From Phanerodontia chrysosporium (Eukaryota; Basidiomycota; Agaricomycetes; Polyporales; Phanerochaetaceae), in assembly GCA_001910725.1 (NCBI GenBank), contig MJGA01000143.1, positions 1-12,410 of the forward strand: 12,410 nucleotides of DNA. The letters run 5' to 3'. The position numbers were made by a program, and so were the translations under genes. Below the pieces are notes generated by a model, which was not told where the DNA came from, searched no databases, and saw only the letters and a list, made by a program, of their open reading frames with translations. Shown in pieces: positions 6,877-12,410 of the stretch. Position 1 is the first letter of the stretch; the number at the start of each line of letters is the position of its first letter.

Positions 6877-7534
6877 ATGCCTTCTCTGCGCTTTCTGGGG
6901 CTTGCCTTCGCGACCCTCTGCGGCACTGGTGCACTGTACACTGGCAACTCAGGCAACAACACCTCTCGCGCCTTCTACGGTAGCTACGGCGCCGACAGCT
7001 TCCTTGTTGCTCGCGGGCCGGGCGGGAACAGCAGCGCGGTGCTGCGGGCGCGCGACGTCTGGAGCCCTGCGATCACGAGCCCGGACGCGCAGACGGTTTG
7101 GGTGGCAGGCACGACCGCGACGGTGACCTGGTTCGTCGGCCTGTGGCCTGTCGTGGCGCCATTGCGGCCGTGCTGATTGCGTTTAGGGACACGAGCAACC
7201 CACCGGCGGACGTCACGAACCCCCGGGCAGGATCCTGCTCGGGCATGTCGAGGATGGCACGGACGAGCACCTGGACGTCGGTGCGTACTGCGCATCCTCC
7301 GTATCTGACCCATGAGGACCCGGCCTCTGCAGCACACCCTCTTGCCGACGGCTTCGACATCCGCGCTGGCAAGGTCCAGGTCAAAGTGCCGTACGTCAGC
7401 CCCGGGAACGACTACATCATCGTCTGTGAGTCCCCCCACCCAGGCGCGTTTCTCTCGCGCTGCACAGAGACTGAACTATGCTGGTAGTGATGGGAGATTC
7501 GGGCAACAAGAGCCCGTCGTTCGTAATCAACTAG
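6877..7534 (+). CDS. Secreted Kre9/Knh1 N-terminal domain protein, four exons
   Basis: Exons 6877-7130, 7187-7280, 7333-7425 and 7488-7534 give about 162 residues. Introns of 56, 52 and 62 bases have donors GTTCGT, GTGCGT and GTGAGT, AG acceptors, and CTGAT/CTGAC branch sites near 7172 and 7314. A signal peptide is clear (MPSLRFLGLAFATLCGTGA). The domain matches the fungal Kre9/Knh1 N-terminal family: DVWSPAITSPDAQTVW, TATVTWDTSNPP, GFDIRAGKVQVKVPYV, SPGNDYIIV and a GDSGNKSPSFVIN end. One base seems missing in the GGG at 7225-7227 of exon 2. Yeast Kre9 and Knh1 act in beta-1,6-glucan assembly. This protein has the domain alone, with no Ser/Thr-rich tail or GPI signal, so a small extracellular or wall role is likely but unproven. 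N-glycosylation sequons NNTS and GNSS lie in exon 1. Confidence 0.85.
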
Positions 7535-8805
7535 CCTCCGCAGTCCCGCTTGCCTCGTACCGTGCTCCTACGCCCGAATCACTGTTGCATATCATCGCAT
7601 GTCGCCAGCATCGCCTAGCGCTCTAGTGATATTAGGCTTCCTCGCTTTTGTTGCCTGGTGGATTGACTTGCACAAAAGTCTGCGAATTCAGCCGGTGAGC
7701 ATATTCAACTGGCGGCTTGCTCGAGCAACAGGCTGCGAGTGATTACCTCTAGCGGCGTTCTGAATTGGGTACGGTCTCGTATAGAACTCTAAGTGTAATC
7801 ACCTCGATATCCGACAGTCCAGGCCGCAGCAGGACTGCAAGCACCGCCCCCAGGTACCGCCATAGTCCATCTAACGCATTGACGCGCCTCCGGGAAGGAG
7901 CTCAGGCCAGTGGAGCGGCCCTTGCCGCCTGGGTCCCCCGGCAGGGTGAGCGAGGGCCATCTGCGCTGCGCGAGCCCTTCATGCTGAAAAGCTCGGCGTG
8001 CTCGTCCGGACGCGCGATGCGTGCCATCCGCCGTTTCAGATGCCCATCGCAGCGGCCCTGCGAGTGTGCGAGCACGCGTGCACTTTCTGGGCTGCCTCCT
8101 GCGGTCCGGGGCTGCGAGGCGGCAGCAGGGGCGGTGCAGAGCGGGGTGCTCCCTGCTGCGAGCCCCAATTGTCCGTGTCTGGGACGCCGTCAGGGTGTTT
8201 GCATACCATCCCCAGACGTGCGTACCAGTGTCGAGCGTGCCGGGTTAGTATGATGATGGCCTCGAGCCTCCCGGGGTCCTGAGAGCCTTGGATAGCCCGT
8301 CGTGCAATATCCAGGATATTACGCAGCCATCGCCAGGAGACTCCCCGAGATGCTTCTGCATACACTGTCATAGGTGCCATCTGACCCGCCTTTGATGGTG
8401 GCCGTGCCTTCCACGGAGATCCTTGGCAGAGGCCAAAGTTGTTCCGAGCTGTCTTCCAACTCATAGGGATCCTATCCACGTTGCGACAGGCGTTGCGAAA
8501 CGCCACGAAAGGACCTTTGAATCACGTAGGCTCGTCATCCTCTCGCTCGTCTCTCGAGTCTCTAACCCTATTGTAGCTGCGTATTTCTGTAGCTCGATGT
8601 GGCTCTCTCTTTTCCAAGGACAACTTATGAGCCCTCGCTTTGGATTAGAAGCTGTCCCGAATATCCATCATACATTCTCTAGACGGTTTCTTGCACGAGA
8701 ATCAGACGGAGCCTCTCCCCGGTGCTAAACCGCATTGCTGAGGTCATGCTGCGCCAGTGCTGGCTGCCCCAGTGCCAACGGGCACTCAATCAGATCCTCA
8801 CTACA
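7535..8805. other. No supported gene
   Basis: The first part is presumably the 3' UTR of the Kre9-like gene. The longest frame, 8036-8506 minus (156 codons), has mixed codon use, no family I recognise and no clear introns. Other frames are shorter. TAACCCTA at 8563-8570 is a single telobox-like site. Given the run-length errors elsewhere, a small or decayed gene could be hidden here, but nothing supports one. Confidence 0.4.
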
Positions 8806-9091
8806 TCACGTCCCTCCCGTAATGCGGATCCCCTGGACACTTTGCTCATCGCAGAAAGAGAGCACGTTCGGATCTACAGACAGCAATGTGACGGAGGCTA
8901 ACCGCATATTAGGCCCCATGCCATGACTTCACCCGTACCACGGGACCCGTGATTGCCGCCACCATCACGGATGCCGCTGTGGACATCAGCAGGAGGCGGG
9001 GCTGGCGCAGGACGAGGTGCATCACGGCGAGGAGCCCCTTGTGAGCTTGTATGGCAGTTCTATGGTATATGACGAAGACCACGGAGCCAGC
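8806..9091 (-). pseudogene. Possible coding relic with a hydrophobic helix
   Basis: Two minus-strand frames meet near 8915. The first (9091 to stop 8909-8911) has a strongly hydrophobic stretch, PRLLLMSTAASVMVAAITGP, preceded by VVFVIYHRTA. The second (ATG 8919 to stop 8806-8808) reads MGPNMRLASVTLLSVDPNVL and ends RITGGT. They could be one frame broken by two lost bases, or two exons (GTGAAG near 8930, TAG near 8898). An upstream piece at about 9190-9095, containing RRRVARIAIVGVV, may belong. The look is of a membrane protein fragment, but I recognise no family and this may be chance. Confidence 0.22.
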
Positions 9092-9300
9092 TCAGCTCGT
9101 TGGTAAGCACAGGAGATCCTCCCGTCTCCCAGAGTGGCACACGACGCCGACGATGGCGATCCTCGCCACTCTCCGGCGTGCCAGCATGGGTTGTGTCTCT
9201 TCGAAGCCTGTGGGGGGCACACAAACGCACACTGTGTCGGCCCGTCGGCAGTCGCGCGAGGGGCGCGGGTTGTTATGTGAAACGGGTCGTCGTTATGTGT

Positions 9301-10400
9301 TCAGTCTGCCTGGGCCGCTTCCGCTTCCGCCGTGTCCACGCGGAAGCGGAAGACGCGCTGCGCCGCGGGGTCCCCGCGGGTCGGCTGGCCGTGCGCATTG
9401 AGCACCCAGACGTCCCGCTCGTAGAACGTTGCGGCGCCGTCGCGGCGCACGAGGACGACGGTCGAGAGGCGCGTGCCGTACAGCGCGCCCTGTATTGGGA
9501 GCGGCTCGATCTGGATCGTGTTCCGCAGCTCCGCGCGCGCGCGCGGCGCGCTGTCGCTGCGCCAGCTGTGGGGCGGGGCGGCGGCGTCAGCACACGGGGC
9601 CAGCGGGGGGGAGGGGCACGGCGGGGAGGCGTGTACGCACGTCAGCAGCTCGAAGAGGCGCTCCGCGAGCGCGTCCTCGCTCGTCTCGGGCGCGGCGGCG
9701 GCCTGCAGGACGCGCAGGAAGAGCGCGGAGCCGGTGCGCACCTTGGGCCACGCGTCCGCGCCCGCACCGTCGACGCCGTTGGAGAGGCCGCCGCAGCGGC
9801 GCTCGTCGTCGCTGAGCGCGCGCGCGGCGATGCGCCCCCCGCCGCCGTGGTTCGTGACGTACGCGGCGTCGTACGTGAGCCCGGGTGGGCCCGCGCGCGG
9901 GGCGAGCAGAAGGAGGTTGAAGCCCGCGTAGGCACGCCCTTCGCGCGCGACGTGTGCGACGTGCGCGGCGAGGCGCTCGGCGGGCCGCGGTCGGGAAGCA
10001 GGAAGTCGCGCGCGAGCTCGCCGCGCGAGGAGGCGTACGTGGCGTACTCCTCGGTAATGTTCGTGCTGTGCGTGCAGTAGGCGGGTCAGACGGCGGCGGC
10101 GATGGACGGTTGCGTGTGACGCACAGAAATGCGACGCGCCCGGCGTGGTTCACGCCGAGCCAGGTCCCGCCCGCGCGGAGGTCGCGCCCCGAGAGCACGT
10201 TCCCGCCCGGCTGCTCAGCGCCCGCCTCGAAGTGGTGCCAGTGGGCGGGCGTCGTCGGGGCGCGCAAGGAACTCGTCTCTGTTCGCACAGAGGATGCTGC
10301 GTGCAGGGGCCCGTGCGTCAGCGGATCCAGCAGCAAGGGGCCGGCAGGCCACCTACAGTGCGTAGTCTGGATGCTCAAGTGACCAGAAGCCGACACACAT
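9301..10400 (-). CDS. NRDE / TANGO2-family protein, three exons
   Basis: Start ATG is 10400-10398 (MCVGFWSLEHPDYAL). Exons are 10400-10357, 10296-10125 and 10065-9301; introns of 60 and 59 bases have donors GTAGGT and GTGCGT and CAG ends. Splicing gives 326 residues. The family signature is plain: Cys at position 2, then NRDEFLARP, LSGRDLRAGGTWLGV, GRVAFLTNITE, AYAGFNLLLLAP, VTNHGGGG, LSNGVD and the C-terminal YGTRLSTVVLVRRDG. TANGO2 homologues are linked to Golgi/ER organisation and mitochondria, and to haem trafficking in animals and yeast; the molecular activity is debated. Two one-base errors are apparent: an extra C after LAR near 10258-10261 and a missing G at 9982-9984. They cancel in length. 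The gene is otherwise complete. Confidence 0.93.
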
Positions 10401-10717
10401 GCTGCCAATTGGCTGGAGCGAGTCTCTCGCCGCGTGTGAGCAGAGTGCAGGGGAGATGGACGAGGTTTACAGAGCCCGTGAATGTGGAAGGGGGTCAAGG
10501 CGCGCGAGAGTCCAGACTCGAGTCAGCCGGAGAGATCCTCAGCACCGTACCTTCCGCTTCCGGCTGGGGGGCTACACAGATTATCACACGCACAGAAGCT
10601 TCAGTTGGGCAGGTCACCTACCCAGGAAATTTTCCTGTAGTCCTTTGACCTGCAAGACCTGCCGCCAAGCGCTACGAGCAATATTTTACTTTTCGGTTAA
10701 ATTTAGTTGAACTTCCC
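10401..10717. promoter_or_regulatory. Upstream region of the NRDE/TANGO2 gene
   Basis: CCAATTGG at 10405-10412, just before the start codon, holds a CCAAT box on both strands and may be a CCAAT-binding complex site, though this is unusually near the ATG. No TATA box is seen. GC content falls toward 10700. I see no gene here. Confidence 0.4.
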
Positions 10718-10723
10718 AAAAAA
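10718..10723 (-). terminator. T6 Pol III terminator
   Basis: Six T on the minus strand directly after the 3' end of the tRNA-like unit, as expected for RNA polymerase III termination. Confidence 0.4.
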
Positions 10724-10796
10724 TGCCAGAATGGTGGGTTCGAACCCACACCACGTACAATACGACTGAAGCGCATAACCATTGAACTACAAAAGC
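10724..10796 (-). tRNA. tRNA-like Pol III unit, probably a tRNA pseudogene or SINE head
   Basis: On the minus strand an A box TAGTTCAATGG (10789-10779) and a B box GGTTCGAACCC (10746-10736) are 32 bases apart, the distance in an intronless tRNA. A T6 run follows at 10723-10718. The cloverleaf is poor. The 5' side GCTTTTG does not pair with the 3' side CATTCTG beyond two pairs, the D and anticodon stems are weak, and the T stem pairs fully only if one C is added in the CCC run. No anticodon can be assigned. It may be transcribed, but is unlikely to be a working tRNA as written. Confidence 0.4.
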
Positions 10797-10889
10797 TTAT
10801 TGTTCTTCACTTATTGCCATTCTTGCCTCCGCGCAGCGCTGACCAGCCAGGCCAGAGGGCGCCTAACTGTGTGCGAAAGGTCCGTTTGC

Positions 10890-10900
10890 CCCTAACCCTA
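10890..10900 (+). repeat. Telomere-type repeat, CCCTAACCCTA
   Basis: Nearly two CCCTAA units, with the same extra C in front (CCCCTAACCCTA) as at 1606-1617. It lies about 100 bases from the tRNA-like unit. It is too short to prove telomeric origin. Confidence 0.35.
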
Positions 10901-11093
10901 GCTCAATATGTCCCAGGCAAGCCGACACTTCCACTGTGAGCATTATGCAGCTCATGAAGGGCCTCAGGCACTTTTACAGCGTATATAGCAGCCTTTTACC
11001 TCTGTCAGCACCCTATCGAGCATAAGAATGATTATTTACGATTATTTGAGGCATATTAGGCGTAAGATATCCACTGCTCCTCTATTTATACCA

Positions 11094-11121
11094 CTTTGAG
11101 CGTATAATTATACCCTCAAAG
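11094..11121. repeat. 28-base near-perfect palindrome
   Basis: CTTTGAG at 11094-11100 pairs with CTCAAAG at 11115-11121, and the centre TATAATTATA is self-complementary. Only one of 14 pairs mismatches (11101 with 11114). It could form a cruciform or bind a dimeric protein. Confidence 0.7.
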
Positions 11122-11349
11122 CTTAGTATATATTGGCAATGCCTAGAATACCCGTCTGTGTGCACACCCGCGATGTATTGCGTGCAGAACTCGTTGCTCT
11201 CTCTGTGGGGAGGCGGGCTTGCCAAATCGGGACGCGGCGCTTGGCCGCGGCGGGGTGCCGCCCATAGCTCCGTTGAGCCATTTCTCGAGCAAGTGAGAAG
11301 CTCTGGAGGGTCTCTTGTCGAAGACTCGCGCCGCGCTTTGCGCAAGCGC

Positions 11350-11369
11350 CCGCCGCCGCCGCCGCCGCC
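11350..11369 (+). repeat. CCG microsatellite
   Basis: About six and a half CCG units in an otherwise non-coding stretch. Open frames across it owe their length to the repeat. Confidence 0.85.
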
Positions 11370-11612
11370 ACCTGCGTGGCGCGGAACCAAAGCTGCATCG
11401 GCCGTCAAGCCACGGCCCTCGGACTTTCCGTAGATAGTATTCCCTCGTATTAGCTAATCTTTTCCGTAGTCCCCTCTCAATTGTCGCCCGCTCAGAGACG
11501 TTTTGCCCCTGCTCTGAGCTCCAGACTGAAGATCTACGGATACAGTCAGCTGCCCCCTGCTTGCGAAGAACCCGTCCAGAGACCGGTTCTGATAGGTCTG
11601 GCCGCCATTTGG

Positions 11613-11683
11613 GTGAGTCCCCCCTCTCCTTTCTCTCTTCTTTTCGCTCTCTTTTGCCTTGGCTAACCTTTGGCTAACCCCAG
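11613..11683 (+). other. Isolated intron-like segment
   Basis: GTGAGT donor at 11613, a long pyrimidine tract at 11619-11658, two CTAAC branch-type sites inside a TTGGCTAACC duplication (11659-11668 and 11670-11679) and CCCCAG at 11678-11683. It is a 71-base model intron on the + strand. The flanking exon frames are short: upstream is open from 11454 without an ATG and downstream ends after eight codons. It may belong to a short or non-coding transcript. No known protein matches. Confidence 0.3.
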
Positions 11684-11932
11684 GCCAGGGTGCTAGGCCG
11701 CATGAACTGAAGCGGCTCACACGCAGATGACGGAGTGTACATCTCTTGTTTTGTCATGGGCATGAGGGCATGAAGTATCGTAAAGGGAGAGGCATTACAT
11801 GTACAGACAACAGCAAATCTACATAGCCCGTTCAAGTCTAGGAACCGCACACCTGCTGGAGACCCCCAAGAAAGCAAAAAGGTAGAGCTACAACAACGAG
11901 AGCCCAGAGACGACCGGCGTGCGCGGGCGGAG

Positions 11933-12410
11933 CTAGTTGATGTGATACGACTTGTGGTACATGCTGCCGTCGCCTGGCGACACGGGGAAGTACGAGTCGT
12001 ACTGCGCCGCGGACGCCGAGATGGCGGGCCAGTCGTGATGGATGGGCGGCGCCATGCTTGCGTGGCTCGACGTCGACACGGGCGAGAGGAGCTCGCTGTC
12101 GGGCGTCGAGAGGCCGTCGAACGGGTCGGGGGTGTGCCCTCGCCGGTGCCGCCACTGCAAACGGGATCCTGGGTCAGACACACGCCCTGCACGTGAGCGC
12201 AGACGGAGAGGACTCACTGCATGAGGTCGTTGAGCTGCGCGATGCGGCGGAGGATCGTGCAGTTGTGTCGCGCGGCGTGCTCGGGAGCTGGCGGAGGAGC
12301 TCGATCGTGTTCTGGAGCTGGTGGTGAGCGAGATGAGGGGCGCGCCGGGCGGGGTTCGTGAGGCACGTGCAGGACGCGTCGCGGCGGCGGCGTCGGGCGA
12401 GCGCATGCCG
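11933..12410 (-). CDS. C-terminal exons of a larger protein, possibly a transcription factor (partial)
   Basis: The gene enters from beyond the right edge. The first readable part holds a Cys pair (CTCLTNP), then a helical stretch, APLISLTHQLQNTIELLRQL, PEHAARHNCTILRRIAQL and NDLMQ. An intron at about 12155-12216 (CAG acceptor, CTGAC branch) leads to the last exon, 12154-11933, with WRHRRGHTPDPF, a Ser/Pro-rich stretch, a Tyr-rich end and stop TAG at 11933-11935. About four bases seem missing: two near 12324-12350, one at 12283-12285, and one G at 12217 that would restore the consensus CAG/GTGAGT donor. The acid and Ser/Pro-rich tail after a Cys/Leu helical segment resembles fungal regulators, but the DNA-binding part is outside the window and I cannot name the family. 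Confidence 0.6.
   Translation of the reverse strand, partial: GMRSPDAAAATRPARASRTPPGAPLISLTTSSRTRSSSSASSRARRATQLHDPPPHRAAQRPHAVSPLRLRSRAGRVSDPGSRLQWRHRRGHTPDPFDGLSTPDSELLSPVSTSSHASMAPPIHHDWPAISASAAQYDSYFPVSPGDGSMYHKSYHIN

Larger units (their letters stand above)
10797..11932. other. Intergenic stretch, AT-richer than its surroundings; no supported protein gene
   Basis: It lies between the tRNA-like unit and the 3' end of the minus gene at 11933. It holds the second telomere-type repeat, a 28-base palindrome, a CCG microsatellite and an intron-like segment, listed separately. The part from 10900 to 11150 is clearly richer in AT than the rest of the window. About 11700-11932 is presumably 3' UTR of the 11933 gene. 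Confidence 0.5.

Noticed and set aside
8036..8506. A 156-codon minus frame as a gene
   Set aside because: No family, no consistent codon bias and a low-complexity Pro/Ser-rich end. I could not support it.
9100..10080. A 326-codon + strand open frame
   Set aside because: It is the GC-rich shadow of the NRDE/TANGO2 gene on the minus strand, arginine and alanine rich, with no family match.
9587..10498. A 303-codon minus frame taken as one protein
   Set aside because: Only its middle part (HWHHFEAG to GRVAFL) is real exon. The rest reads introns and the wrong frame of exon 3.
10145..10648. A 167-codon + frame
   Set aside because: It overlaps the first two exons and promoter of the NRDE gene on the other strand and shows no conserved motif.
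10720..10830. A tRNA with intron using the distant CAAGAATGG near 10815-10825 as the 5' acceptor strand
   Set aside because: It pairs well with the 3' CCATTCT, but the A box would then be about 40 bases from the 5' end, which does not fit a tRNA.
11674..12192. A 172-codon minus frame
   Set aside because: Ser/Arg-rich shadow in the wrong frame of the last exon ending at 11933, which has a better supported C-terminus and splice acceptor.
1..12410. CRISPR arrays, bacterial operons, riboswitches
   Set aside because: No regularly spaced long repeats and no ribosome-binding sites; the introns and gene families are eukaryotic.

Overview
The window reads as nuclear DNA of a basidiomycete fungus, most likely an Agaricomycete. 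The signs are GC-rich genes split by 52-62 base introns with CTGAC/CTAAC branch sites, an F-box protein of the type expanded in mushrooms, a small secreted Kre9/Knh1-domain protein, an NRDE/TANGO2 gene, and a chromodomain Ty3/gypsy retrotransposon. The species cannot be named from this.

Layout. (1) 1-1606: a long inverted-repeat element with two nearly identical arms of about 565 bases around a 473-base core. Each arm looks like an LTR-type promoter (paired TCACGTGA, 10-base tandem repeats, TATA box, pyrimidine-rich leader) and the two promoters point at each other. (2) 1607-1618: two exact telomere-type units (CCCTAA). (3) 1640-about 5302: the 3' part of a + strand Ty3/gypsy chromovirus (RT, RNase H, integrase, chromodomain, polypurine tract, 3' LTR). 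Its 5' LTR, gag and protease are missing. (4) 5215-6566, minus: an F-box gene whose reading frame ends inside the LTR. (5) 6877-7534, plus: a four-exon Kre9/Knh1-domain secreted protein. (6) 7535-9300: no secure gene, one possible coding relic. (7) 9301-10400, minus: a three-exon NRDE/TANGO2 gene. (8) 10718-11932: a tRNA-like Pol III unit, a second telomere-type dimer, a 28-base palindrome, a CCG microsatellite and one isolated intron-like segment. (9) 11933-12410, minus: the C-terminal exons of a larger gene, probably a regulator, cut by the window edge.

The main caution is technical. At least 17 one-base frame breaks are visible, 16 of them a missing base, nearly all at short runs of one base, and they affect the transposon and every host gene alike. 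Restoring run lengths gives conserved proteins with consensus splice sites and almost no stop codons. This looks like homopolymer undercalling in an unpolished long-read assembly rather than gene decay, so 'broken' genes here may be intact in the organism.

The host genes share no obvious pathway. The F-box and Kre9-like genes are divergent and share a 310-base promoter region. The retrotransposon LTR promoter points into the 3' end of the F-box gene and could make antisense RNA.
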